A stretch of 64,000 nt of DNA from Cereibacter_A azotoformans. GTDB taxonomy: Bacteria > Pseudomonadota > Alphaproteobacteria > Rhodobacterales > Rhodobacteraceae. The position numbers and the translations under genes are program-made. The notes beneath the pieces are model-generated. The model was not told the origin of the DNA. It ran no database searches and worked only from the letters and a program-made list of their open reading frames with translations. The stretch lies in assembly GCF_003050905.1 (NCBI RefSeq), contig NZ_QAOT01000020.1; one strand, 5' to 3'. Of this stretch, positions 6,331 through 15,899 are shown piece by piece; the first letter of the stretch is position 1, and each line of letters begins with the position of its first letter.

Positions 6331-8766
6331 ATGGCCGAAGCTGCCCGCGTGCCGGAAGAGTATGGCGCCGATTCCATCAAGGTTCTCAAGGGGCTGGAGG
6401 CTGTCCGCAAGCGTCCCGGCATGTATATCGGCGACACGGACGATGGCTCGGGCCTCCACCATATGGTTTATGAGGTGGTGGACAACGGGATCGACGAGGC
6501 GCTGGCGGGCCACGCGACCGCTGTGACGGTGAAGATCCATGCCGACAGTTCGGTGTCCGTGCGCGACAACGGGCGCGGGATCCCGGTGGACATGCATGCC
6601 TCCGAAGGCGTGTCGGCGGCCGAGGTCATCATGACCCAGCTCCATGCCGGGGGCAAATTCGACCAGAACAGCTACAAGGTCTCGGGCGGCCTGCATGGCG
6701 TGGGCGTCTCGGTGGTGAACGCCCTGTCCGACTGGCTCGAACTGCGCATCTGGCGCAACGGCAAGGAGCATTTCGCCCGGTTCGAGAACGGCGAGACGGT
6801 AGAGCATCTGCGCGTGGTCCGCGACGCGCCGGGCGAGAAGGGCACCGAGGTGCGCTTCCTCGCCGCGGCCAAGACCAACCGACCTGACGGAACCTTCTCG
6901 AACCTCGACTACAGCTTCAAGACGCTCGAGAACCGCCTGAGGGAGCTTGCCTTCCTCAACTCCGGTGTCCGTATCCTGCTCGAGGACGAGCGCCCTGCGG
7001 AGCCGCTGCACAGCGAGCTGTTCTACGAGGGCGGCGTGCGCGAGTTCGTCCGTTATCTCGACCGATCGAAGAGCCCGGTGATGCCCGAGCCGATCTTCAT
7101 CACGGGCGAGCGCGGCGGGATCGGGGTCGAGATCGCGATGTGGTGGAACGACAGCTACCACGAGACGGTGCTGCCCTTCACCAACAACATTCCGCAGCGT
7201 GACGGCGGCACCCACCTTGCGGGCTTCCGGGGCGCGCTGACGCGGACCATCACCAAATATGCGCAGGACAGCGGGATCGCCCGGCGCGAGAAGGTGGATT
7301 TCACCGGCGACGACGCGCGCGAGGGGCTGACCTGCGTTCTGTCGGTCAAGGTGCCGGACCCCAAGTTCTCCAGCCAGACCAAGGACAAGCTGGTTTCGTC
7401 CGAGGTGCGCCCGGCGGTCGAGAACCTCGTGAACGAGAAGCTCGCCGAGTGGTTCGAGGAGAACCCGGCCGCCGCCAAGGGCATCGTTGGCAAGATCGTC
7501 GAGGCGGCGCTGGCGCGCGAGGCGGCGCGCAAGGCCCGCGAGATGACCCGGCGCAAGACCGCGATGGACGTGGCCTCGCTCCCCGGCAAGCTGGCCGATT
7601 GCCAGGAGAAGGACCCGGCGCTGTCGGAACTGTTCATCGTCGAGGGGGACTCGGCCGGCGGCTCGGCCAAGCAGGGGCGCGCGCGGAAGAACCAGGCGGT
7701 TCTGCCGCTCCGGGGCAAGATCCTGAACGTGGAGCGCGCGCGCTTCGACCGGATGCTGTCCTCGGAAACCGTGGGCACGCTGATCACCGCGCTCGGCGCG
7801 GGCATCGGGCGCGACGAGTTCGACATCGGCAAGCTGCGCTACCACAAGATCATCATCATGACCGACGCGGACGTGGACGGCGCCCATATCCGCACGCTGC
7901 TGCTGACCTTCTTCTTCCGGCAGATGCCCGCCATCATCGAGGGGGGCTTCCTCTACATCGCGCAGCCGCCGCTCTACAAGGTCGCGCGCGGCAAGTCCGA
8001 GGTCTACCTCAAGGACCAGGCGGCGCTGGACGATTACCTGATCCAGCAGGGGATCGAGGGGGCCATCCTGCGGCTGGCGACGGGCGAAGAGATCGCCGGG
8101 CAGGACCTGCTCCGCGTGATCGAGGGCGCGCGCCAGTTCCGCCGCGTGCTGGAGGGTTTCCCCACGCATTACCCGCGCAACATCCTGGAACAGGCGGCCC
8201 TTTCGGGGGCGTTCGATCCGGGCCGGGCCGATGACGATCTGCAACTCGTGGCCGACCGTGTGGCCGAGCGGCTGGATCTGACGGCCGCGGAATACGAGCG
8301 CGGCTGGAAGGGCCGGATCACGCAGGACCACGGCATCCGTCTGTCGCGCGTGCTTCGCGGGGTGGAAGAGCTTCGGACGCTTGACGGGGCCGTGCTTCGG
8401 TCGGGTGAGGCGCGGCGTCTGTCGCAGGTCTCGGGCCAGACGCGCGATGTCTATGCGCCGGGGGCGCGGCTCGTCCGCAAGGACCGCGAGCAGCCGATCC
8501 ACGGGCCGATCGCGCTTCTGAAGGCGGTGCTGGCCGAGGGCGAGAAGGGCCTGTCGCTCCAGCGTTACAAGGGCCTTGGCGAGATGAACCCGGAGCAACT
8601 CTGGGAAACCACGCTCGACCCCGAGGCGCGCACGCTGCTGCAGGTCAAGGTCGAGGATCTGGCCGAGGCCGACGACATCTTCACCAAGCTGATGGGCGAC
8701 GTGGTCGAGCCGCGGCGCGAGTTCATCCAGCAGAACGCGCTGAACGTCGAGAATCTGGACACCTGA
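6331..8766 (+). CDS. gyrB: DNA gyrase subunit B
   Basis: GyrB is the ATPase subunit of gyrase, which introduces negative supercoils together with GyrA. The 811-residue protein begins MAEAARVPEEYGADSIKVL. The GHKL ATPase motifs are present: DNGIDEALAGHA, DNGRGIPVD and VSGGLHGVGVSVVNALS. The TOPRIM domain follows, with EGDSAGGSAKQGR and the metal-binding MTDADVDGAHIRTLL. The C-terminus ends with the GyrB-typical QRYKGLGEMNPEQLWETT block. The upstream extension to 6274 overlaps the promoter and is rejected. The length is normal for alphaproteobacteria. Confidence 0.97.
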   Translation: MAEAARVPEEYGADSIKVLKGLEAVRKRPGMYIGDTDDGSGLHHMVYEVVDNGIDEALAGHATAVTVKIHADSSVSVRDNGRGIPVDMHASEGVSAAEVIMTQLHAGGKFDQNSYKVSGGLHGVGVSVVNALSDWLELRIWRNGKEHFARFENGETVEHLRVVRDAPGEKGTEVRFLAAAKTNRPDGTFSNLDYSFKTLENRLRELAFLNSGVRILLEDERPAEPLHSELFYEGGVREFVRYLDRSKSPVMPEPIFITGERGGIGVEIAMWWNDSYHETVLPFTNNIPQRDGGTHLAGFRGALTRTITKYAQDSGIARREKVDFTGDDAREGLTCVLSVKVPDPKFSSQTKDKLVSSEVRPAVENLVNEKLAEWFEENPAAAKGIVGKIVEAALAREAARKAREMTRRKTAMDVASLPGKLADCQEKDPALSELFIVEGDSAGGSAKQGRARKNQAVLPLRGKILNVERARFDRMLSSETVGTLITALGAGIGRDEFDIGKLRYHKIIIMTDADVDGAHIRTLLLTFFFRQMPAIIEGGFLYIAQPPLYKVARGKSEVYLKDQAALDDYLIQQGIEGAILRLATGEEIAGQDLLRVIEGARQFRRVLEGFPTHYPRNILEQAALSGAFDPGRADDDLQLVADRVAERLDLTAAEYERGWKGRITQDHGIRLSRVLRGVEELRTLDGAVLRSGEARRLSQVSGQTRDVYAPGARLVRKDREQPIHGPIALLKAVLAEGEKGLSLQRYKGLGEMNPEQLWETTLDPEARTLLQVKVEDLAEADDIFTKLMGDVVEPRREFIQQNALNVENLDT

Positions 8767-8850
8767 GGCCGATCCGGCGCAGGCGGGGGCGGGGCTGATC
8801 CGACGGTGCGGGCGCCTTTTCCACGCGGCGGCGACGTTCTAAGGAAGGCC

Positions 8851-9927
8851 ATGCGCCAGACCCTGACCGAAATCTACGAAGCCCGCGTCGATGCCGAGGA
8901 TCTGCGGGCCGATCCCGCGCAGCACGCCGTCCTGCCGGATCTCGAGCACATCCGGCAGTGGATTGAGGCCCATCCCGAACGCAAGCGGGGCCTCTTCGGC
9001 CTCTTTGCAGCGAAGGAAGAGCTGCCGAAGGGGCTCTATCTCTGGGGCGGGGTCGGGCGGGGCAAGTCGATGCTGATGGACCTCTTCGCCGATGCCGTGG
9101 ACATCCCGGCGAAGCGCCGCGTGCATTTCCACGCCTTCATGCAGGAGGTGCAGCAGGGCATGCACGAGGCCCGCAAGAAGGGGGTCGAGGATGCGCTGCA
9201 GCCGGTGGCCGACCGGGTGGCCGGCGAGGTCCGGCTTCTGGCCTTCGACGAGATGCAGATCACCGACATCACCGACGCGATGATCGTCGGGCGCCTGTTC
9301 CAGAAGCTGTTCGATCAGGGCGTGGTGATCGTGACCACCTCGAACCGGCCGCCCGAGGATCTTTACGAGAACGGCCTCAACCGGCAGGTCTTCCTGCCCT
9401 TCATCGACCTCCTGCGCGAGCGGATGAAGGTGGTCGAGCTGGAAAGCCCGACGGACTACCGCCAGCACCGGCTGCAGGGGGCGCAGGTCTTCTTCCATCC
9501 GGCAAGCCGTGCGCAGGGTGAGATCTCCCGCATCTGGACCGATCTCACGGGCGGCGACCGCGGCCATCCGCTGCGCCTTCCGGTCAATGGCCGGACGGTC
9601 GAGATTCCATGCTTCGCGAATGGCGTGGGGCGGGCGACCTTCTGGGACCTCTGCGCCCGCCCGCTGGGACCGGCCGATTTCCTCGCGATCGCCGAGGCCT
9701 GCCGGGTGCTGATCCTCGAGGACATTCCGCGGCTGTCTGCGGAAAATTACAATGAGGCCAAGCGGTTCGTGACCCTGATCGACGCGCTCTACGAGGCGCG
9801 GGTGCGCCTGATCGCCTCCGCCGCGGATGAGCCCGAGCGTCTCTATATCGAAGGCGAAGGCGTCTTTGAGTTCGAGCGCACAGCGAGCCGCCTGCGCGAG
9901 ATGCAATCGGCGGAGTGGGGGGCCTAG
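8851..9927 (+). CDS. zapE: Cell division protein ZapE (AFG1-like ATPase)
   Basis: The 358-residue P-loop ATPase belongs to the AFG1/ZapE family. In E. coli ZapE acts at the Z-ring during constriction, and the mitochondrial relative AFG1/LACE1 acts in protein quality control. Walker A is LWGGVGRGKSMLMDLF (about residues 68-83) and Walker B is RLLAFDEMQITDITDA. The ribosome site AAGGAAGG sits just before 8851; the in-frame extension to 8806 has none. It is the last gene of the plus-strand block and converges on serB with 40 nt between the stops. Confidence 0.9.
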   Translation: MRQTLTEIYEARVDAEDLRADPAQHAVLPDLEHIRQWIEAHPERKRGLFGLFAAKEELPKGLYLWGGVGRGKSMLMDLFADAVDIPAKRRVHFHAFMQEVQQGMHEARKKGVEDALQPVADRVAGEVRLLAFDEMQITDITDAMIVGRLFQKLFDQGVVIVTTSNRPPEDLYENGLNRQVFLPFIDLLRERMKVVELESPTDYRQHRLQGAQVFFHPASRAQGEISRIWTDLTGGDRGHPLRLPVNGRTVEIPCFANGVGRATFWDLCARPLGPADFLAIAEACRVLILEDIPRLSAENYNEAKRFVTLIDALYEARVRLIASAADEPERLYIEGEGVFEFERTASRLREMQSAEWGA

Positions 9928-9967
9928 CCCCGGCCGGCCGGGCGCAGGGCGGGGCCGGCCGCGCCGG

Positions 9968-10843
9968 TCAGGTGCGGAACTCGTCCTCGGCGTAGCCCTG
10001 CACGAAGAGCAGCGCGGTCAGGTCGCCGTGGTTGATGCGGATGTCGCACTCGGCCGCCACCACGGGCTTCGCGTGCAGCGCCACGCCCGCGCCCGCCCGC
10101 TTGAGCATGCCCAGATCGTTCGCCCCGTCGCCCACCGCCATGGCCGCCTCGACCCCGATCCCCATGCGGGCGGTGATCTCCTCGAGCGCCGCGAGCTTCG
10201 CCTCCCGGCCAAGGATGGGCTCGGCCACCGTGCCGGTGAGCGCGCCATCCGCGACATGGAGGATGTTGGCGCGATGCTCGTCAAAGCCGAGGCCCGCGGC
10301 GACCTTCGCGGTAAAGGCGGTGAAGCCGCCCGAGACGAGCGCCGCGCGTCCGCCGTTGGCCTTCATCGTCTGCACCAGCGCCCGGCCGCCGGGCATGTAA
10401 TGGATCCGCGTCTCGAGCACCCGGTCGATCACCGAGGCCGGCAGGCCCTTCAGCAGCCCCACCCGTTCGCGCAGCGCGGTTTCGAAGTTCAGCTCGCCGT
10501 TCATCGCGCGCCGGGTGATGCCTGCGACATATTCGCCAACGCCCGCCTCGTCGGCCAGCTCGTCGATGCATTCCTGACGGATCATGGTCGAATCCATGTC
10601 CGCCAGAAGCAGCTTCTTGCGCCGGCCCTCGGCGGGAACCACGGCCAGATCCACCTTCAGCGCCTGCAGATCCTCCCAGACCTGCCAAAGGTTCGAAGGC
10701 ATTGCAGACACGGGAAATTCCGCCGCCACCCCCGGTTGCAACCAGCGCGCATCGCCTCCGCCCCAGGCGTTGCGCAGCGACTCGACGGTGGCGCGCTCGA
10801 GGCCCGGAGAGGTCGGATCGGTCATGAGGACGGCAACGAACAT
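9968..10843 (-). CDS. serB: Phosphoserine phosphatase
   Basis: The 291-residue HAD-superfamily enzyme carries out the last step of serine synthesis, O-phosphoserine to serine. The HAD motifs are LLLADMDSTMI (nucleophile Asp and acid/base Asp), LVSGGFTAF (motif II) and AVGDGANDLGML (motif III/IV). The N-terminal 80 residues form an ACT-like regulatory region, as in the E. coli enzyme. It is divergent from serC-serA with a 139-nt gap, so all three serine enzymes are clustered and could be co-regulated from that gap. Confidence 0.95.
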   Translation of the reverse strand: MFVAVLMTDPTSPGLERATVESLRNAWGGGDARWLQPGVAAEFPVSAMPSNLWQVWEDLQALKVDLAVVPAEGRRKKLLLADMDSTMIRQECIDELADEAGVGEYVAGITRRAMNGELNFETALRERVGLLKGLPASVIDRVLETRIHYMPGGRALVQTMKANGGRAALVSGGFTAFTAKVAAGLGFDEHRANILHVADGALTGTVAEPILGREAKLAALEEITARMGIGVEAAMAVGDGANDLGMLKRAGAGVALHAKPVVAAECDIRINHGDLTALLFVQGYAEDEFRT

Positions 10844-10902
10844 CGCACTCTCCCAAGGTCGCTTTCACGAGGTCGAACGCCGCTCTAGGGCAATTCTTTT
10901 CC

Positions 10903-10931
10903 TTGCGCCAGAGCCCGGCGAGGCGTAATGG
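10903..10931 (+). promoter_or_regulatory. Possible serC promoter
   Basis: TTGCGC (10903-10908), 17 nt and TAATGG (10926-10931) would start transcription at about 10938, immediately before the leader hairpin. The boxes are only partial matches, so this is a weak call supported by position. Confidence 0.35.
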
Positions 10932-10940
10932 CGGCGGCGG

Positions 10941-10982
10941 GACACCTCTCCCCAACGAGAGGCATCTATCTGGAAGGATACT
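10941..10982 (+). promoter_or_regulatory. serC leader RNA element (candidate cis-regulatory motif)
   Basis: CCTCTC (10945-10950), loop CCCAAC and GAGAGG (10957-10962) form a compact hairpin. It is followed by CATCTATCTGGAAGGATACT, which contains the ribosome site and leads straight into the serC ATG. A conserved RNA motif called serC was described computationally upstream of serC in alphaproteobacteria, and both position and hairpin character fit. The ligand or sensing mechanism is not known to me. A covariance-model search for the Rfam serC family would decide. Confidence 0.6.
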
Positions 10983-12140
<1,158 letters not shown>

Positions 12141-12164
12141 GCCACCTTCTCCAGACATGACAAA

Positions 12165-12184
12165 GGCGGGGGACAGCCCCCGCC
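12165..12184 (+). repeat. Intercistronic GC hairpin between serC and serA
   Basis: GGCGGGGG (12165-12172), loop ACAG and CCCCCGCC (12177-12184) form a perfect 8-bp stem in the 74-nt gap. No U-run follows, so it more likely protects or processes the dicistronic mRNA, or attenuates weakly, than terminates it. Confidence 0.55.
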
Positions 12185-12214
12185 AACGTTTCCCCATTCC
12201 ACAGGATGCCCGAC

Positions 12215-13810
12215 ATGGCCCCCCGCGTTCTCGTTTCCGACGAACTCTCCGAAACCGCTGTCCAGATCTTCCGCGACCGTGGCGTCGAGGTCGACTACAT
12301 GCCGAAACTCGGCAAGGATAAGGAAAAGCTGGCCGAGATCATCGGCCAGTATGACGGTCTCGCCATCCGCTCGGCCACCAAGGTGACCGAGAAGCTGCTG
12401 GAAGCCGCCACCAACCTGAAGGTGATCGGCCGCGCCGGCATCGGCGTCGACAACGTCGACATCCCGGCCGCCTCGCGCAAGGGCGTGATCGTGATGAACA
12501 CGCCGTTCGGCAACTCGATCACCACCGCCGAGCACGCCATCGCGATGATGTTCGCCGTGGCGCGGCAACTGCCCGAGGCCAACGTCTCGACCCACGCCGG
12601 CAAGTGGGAGAAGTCGCGCTTCATGGGTGTCGAGGTCTTCAACAAGACCCTCGGCGTGATCGGCGCGGGCAACATCGGCGGCATCGTCTGCAACCGCGCG
12701 GTCGGGCTTCACATGAAGGTCGTGGCCTACGATCCCTTCCTGTCGGAAGAGCGCGCGAAGCAGCTGGGCGTCATCAAGGTCGAACTGGACGAGCTTCTGG
12801 CCAAGGCCGATTTCATCACGCTGCATGTGCCGCTGACCGACAAGACCCGCAACATCCTCTCGGCCGAGAACATCGCCAAGACGAAGAAGGGCGTGCGGAT
12901 CATCAACTGCGCCCGCGGCGGTCTGGTCGATGAGGCCGCGCTGGCCGAGGCGCTGAAGTCCGGCCATGTCGCGGGCGCCGCCTTCGACGTCTTCGAGGTG
13001 GAGCCGGCCACCGAGAGCCCGCTGTTCGGCCTGCCGAACGTCGTCGTGACCCCGCACCTCGGCGCCTCCACCACCGAGGCGCAGGAGAACGTGGCCCTGC
13101 AGGTCGCCGAGCAGATGTCGGACTTCCTGCTGACCGGCGCGGTGCAGAACGCGCTGAACATGCCCTCGGTGACGGCGGAAGAGGCCGCGGTCATGGGGCC
13201 GTGGGTGAAGCTTGCCGGTCACCTTGGCGCCTTCGTGGGCCAGATGACCGACGAGCCGATCAAGGCGATCAACGTGCTCTATGACGGCGCCGTGGGCGAG
13301 ATGAACCTCGCCGCGCTGAACTGCGCCACCATCGCCGGCATCATGAAAGCCACGAACCCCGACGTGAACCTCGTCTCGGCGCCGGTCGTCGCGAAAGAGC
13401 GCGGCATCCAGATCTCGACGACCACTCAGGAGAAATCGGGCAGCTTCGACGCCTACATCAAGCTGACCGTGGTGACCGACAAGCGCGAGCGGTCGGTCGC
13501 GGGCACCTGCTTCTCGGACGGCAAGCCGCGCTTCATCCAGATCAAGGGCATCAACATCGACGCCGAGGTTGGCCGCCACATGCTCTATACCACGAACGAG
13601 GACGTGCCGGGCATCATCGGCCTTCTCGGCATGACGATGGGCAAGAACGGCGTGAACATCGCGAACTTCACCCTTGGCCGGACCTCGGTCGGGCAAGAGG
13701 CCATCGCGATCCTCTACCTCGATCAGGCCATTGATCCGAAGGTCGTCGAGACGCTCGAATCGACCGGCATGTTCCAGCAGGTCAAGCCGCTCGAGTTCGA
13801 CGTCGCCTGA
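12215..13810 (+). CDS. serA: D-3-phosphoglycerate dehydrogenase
   Basis: SerA commits 3-phosphoglycerate to serine synthesis using NAD. The 531-residue protein is the long form. The substrate-binding domain starts APRVLVSDELSE. The Rossmann motif is GAGNIGGIVC (about residues 149-158), with catalytic Arg in NCARGGLVDEAAL and His in TPHLGASTTEAQENV. An intervening domain and a C-terminal ACT domain (PGIIGLLGMTMGKNGVNIAN) complete it; the ACT domain usually mediates serine feedback. I prefer the ATG at 12215, eight bases after AGGA. The ATG at 12206 has its Shine-Dalgarno overlapping the codon. Confidence 0.95.
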   Translation: MAPRVLVSDELSETAVQIFRDRGVEVDYMPKLGKDKEKLAEIIGQYDGLAIRSATKVTEKLLEAATNLKVIGRAGIGVDNVDIPAASRKGVIVMNTPFGNSITTAEHAIAMMFAVARQLPEANVSTHAGKWEKSRFMGVEVFNKTLGVIGAGNIGGIVCNRAVGLHMKVVAYDPFLSEERAKQLGVIKVELDELLAKADFITLHVPLTDKTRNILSAENIAKTKKGVRIINCARGGLVDEAALAEALKSGHVAGAAFDVFEVEPATESPLFGLPNVVVTPHLGASTTEAQENVALQVAEQMSDFLLTGAVQNALNMPSVTAEEAAVMGPWVKLAGHLGAFVGQMTDEPIKAINVLYDGAVGEMNLAALNCATIAGIMKATNPDVNLVSAPVVAKERGIQISTTTQEKSGSFDAYIKLTVVTDKRERSVAGTCFSDGKPRFIQIKGINIDAEVGRHMLYTTNEDVPGIIGLLGMTMGKNGVNIANFTLGRTSVGQEAIAILYLDQAIDPKVVETLESTGMFQQVKPLEFDVA

Positions 13811-13858
13811 CCGGGCGTCCGGCTGCCCTTCCGGTTTCCGGCGGGGGCGCATATGGTG

Positions 13859-13894
13859 CGGAGGTCCGGCTTGGCCGGGCCTCCGTATCATTTT
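13859..13894 (+). terminator. Terminator of the serC-serA operon
   Basis: A 12-bp stem (13859-13870 with 13874-13885, one T-G wobble, loop TTG) lies 48 nt after the serA stop and is followed by TATCATTTT. Confidence 0.6.
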
Positions 13895-13906
13895 GGAAGG
13901 ACCCAG

Positions 13907-14638
13907 ATGCGAAGCTACGCCATCGGCGACATCCACGGACATCTGTCGCTTCTGCAGGAGATCCACGACCGGATCGCCGCGGACCGGCGCCAGACCGGGG
14001 ACGACGAGGCGCCTGTCGTCCATATCGGCGATCTGGTGGACCGGGGCCCCGACAGCCGCGGTGTCGTGGAATTTCTCCGGCAGGGAATCGAGCAGGGCGA
14101 GAACTGGGTGGTGCTGAAGGGCAACCACGACCGGATGTTCGCGGGCTTCATGCGCGACCTGACCCACCACGATCCGGGCCTCCGGCGCGAGCTGTCGTGG
14201 CTGCATCCCCGGCTTGGCGGCGGGCCGACGCTGGAGTCCTACGGTGTCCACCACGCCGCCGACCGCCCGCTCGGCCCGGTGCATGAGGAGGCCCTCGCCC
14301 TCGTGCCGCCCGAGCATGTGGCCTTCATCGAGGCGCTTCCGGTCCAGTATCGTCGCGGCGAGGCGCTGTTCGTCCATGCCGGCATCCGGCCGGGTGTTGC
14401 GCTCGCCAGTCAGGATGAGACCGATCTGGTCTGGATCCGCGAGCCCTTCCTGTCGGACACGCGCGATCACGGATTCCTCGTCGTGCACGGGCACACGGCC
14501 ATTGACGCCGTGACCCACTACGGGAACCGCTTGAACCTCGACAGCGGGGCGGCCTATGGCGGCCCCCTCTCGGCGGTGGTGATCGAGGGCCATTCCGTCT
14601 GGCAACTCGGCCCCGACGGGCGCATCCCGATCGCCTGA
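13907..14638 (+). CDS. PPP-family serine/threonine metallophosphatase
   Basis: The 243-residue protein carries the calcineurin-like dimetal motifs. GDIHGH lies at residues 7-12, then GDLVDRGPDS and GNHD, with later His ligands in FVHAGIRP and VVHGHTAID. These define the bacterial PPP/ApaH/PrpE-like group, which includes protein Ser/Thr phosphatases and diadenosine tetraphosphatases. The sequence alone does not decide the substrate. The start at 13907 has GGAAGGA six bases upstream. It stands alone between the serA terminator and the thiolase gene. Confidence 0.85.
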   Translation: MRSYAIGDIHGHLSLLQEIHDRIAADRRQTGDDEAPVVHIGDLVDRGPDSRGVVEFLRQGIEQGENWVVLKGNHDRMFAGFMRDLTHHDPGLRRELSWLHPRLGGGPTLESYGVHHAADRPLGPVHEEALALVPPEHVAFIEALPVQYRRGEALFVHAGIRPGVALASQDETDLVWIREPFLSDTRDHGFLVVHGHTAIDAVTHYGNRLNLDSGAAYGGPLSAVVIEGHSVWQLGPDGRIPIA

Positions 14639-14720
14639 CCTTTCGCGGAACGCAACGTCACGGCAGCGGCCCGCCGACGGGACGGTAAGCTGTGCCTCGA
14701 ACAGAGAGAAAGGCCGCGCC

Positions 14721-15890
14721 ATGTCCGACATCCTCATCCTCTCCGCCGTGCGGACCGCCATCGGCGGCTTCGGCGGCGCGCTCGCCGCCGTGCCGCCGGG
14801 CGATCTGGCCACCACCGTCACCCGCGCCGCGCTGGAGCGCGCGGGGGTCGAGCCGGACCGCGTCGGCCATGTGGTCTTCGGCCATGTGATCAACACCGAG
14901 CCGCGCGACATGTATCTCTCGCGCGTGGCGGCGATGCAGGCGGGCATCCCCTCGGGCGTGCCGGCAATGAACGTGAACCGGCTCTGCGGCTCGGGCGTGC
15001 AGGCCATCGTCTCGGCCATGCAGGCGCTGATGCTGGGCGATGCCGAGGTGGCGCTGGCGGGCGGGGCGGAATCGATGAGCCGCGCGCCCTACGTGCTGGC
15101 CTCGGCCCGCTGGGGACAGAAGATGGGCGACACGCGCGCGCTCGACATGATGACGGGGGCGCTGAACTGCCCCTTCGGCACCGGCCACATGGGCATCACC
15201 GCCGAGATCGTGGCCGAGCGGCACGGCATCAGCCGCGAGGATCAGGACGCCTTCGCGCTGGAAAGCCAGACCCGTGCCGCGCGCGCGCAGGAGGAGGGGC
15301 GGTTTGACGGCCAGATCGCCCCGGTGGAGATCGCCTCCCGCAAGGGGCCGGTTTCCTTCGCGCGGGACGAACATCCCAAGGCCACCACGGCCGAGGCGCT
15401 GGCGGGTCTGCGCCCCGCCTTCCAGAAGGGCGGCACCGTGACGGCCGGCAATGCGAGCGGCATCAACGACGGAGCCGGCGCGCTGGTGCTGGCGCGCGAG
15501 GGGGCGGTGCCCGGCGCGCGTCCGCTCGGCCGGCTCATCGGCTATGCCCATGCGGGCGTCGATCCCGAGGTGATGGGGCTGGGGCCGATCCCGGCGGTGC
15601 AGGCGCTCTGCGCACGCACGGGCCTCTCGGTCGCGGACTTCGACGTGATCGAGTCGAACGAGGCCTTTGCCGCGCAGGCGCTGGCGGTGAGCCGCGCGCT
15701 CGACTTCGATCCGGCGAAGGTCAATCCGAACGGTGGCGCCATCGCGCTCGGCCATCCGGTCGGCGCCACGGGGGCGATCATCACGGTGAAGGCGCTGCAC
15801 GAGCTGCACCGCACCGGCGGGCGTCGCGCGCTTGTCACCATGTGCATCGGCGGCGGGCAGGGGATCGCGCTGGCGCTGGAACGGGTCTGA
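14721..15890 (+). CDS. Acetyl-CoA acetyltransferase (thiolase)
   Basis: The 389-residue thiolase condenses or cleaves acyl-CoA, typically two acetyl-CoA to acetoacetyl-CoA for PHB or the reverse in beta-oxidation. The nucleophilic Cys is residue 89 in NRLCGSGVQAI. The C-terminal His and Cys are in NGGAIALGHPVGATGA and MCIGGGQGIAL. ESNEAFAAQALAV is also typical. It reads toward pbpC, with only 9 nt between the two stops. There is no phaB or fadB neighbour, so the pathway is not decided by context. Confidence 0.92.
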   Translation: MSDILILSAVRTAIGGFGGALAAVPPGDLATTVTRAALERAGVEPDRVGHVVFGHVINTEPRDMYLSRVAAMQAGIPSGVPAMNVNRLCGSGVQAIVSAMQALMLGDAEVALAGGAESMSRAPYVLASARWGQKMGDTRALDMMTGALNCPFGTGHMGITAEIVAERHGISREDQDAFALESQTRAARAQEEGRFDGQIAPVEIASRKGPVSFARDEHPKATTAEALAGLRPAFQKGGTVTAGNASGINDGAGALVLAREGAVPGARPLGRLIGYAHAGVDPEVMGLGPIPAVQALCARTGLSVADFDVIESNEAFAAQALAVSRALDFDPAKVNPNGGAIALGHPVGATGAIITVKALHELHRTGGRRALVTMCIGGGQGIALALERV

Positions 15891-15899
15891 CGGCCGCGC

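Noticed and set aside
5710..8598. 962-codon antisense open frame opposite gyrB
   Set aside because: It is the mirror of gyrB. High third-position GC makes long antisense frames, the translated sequence is low-complexity His/Arg/Leu-rich, and no ribosome site is seen.
9928..9967. Bidirectional terminator between zapE and serB
   Set aside because: Two GGCCGGCC blocks 21 nt apart can pair, but each is self-complementary and no U-tract follows on either strand.
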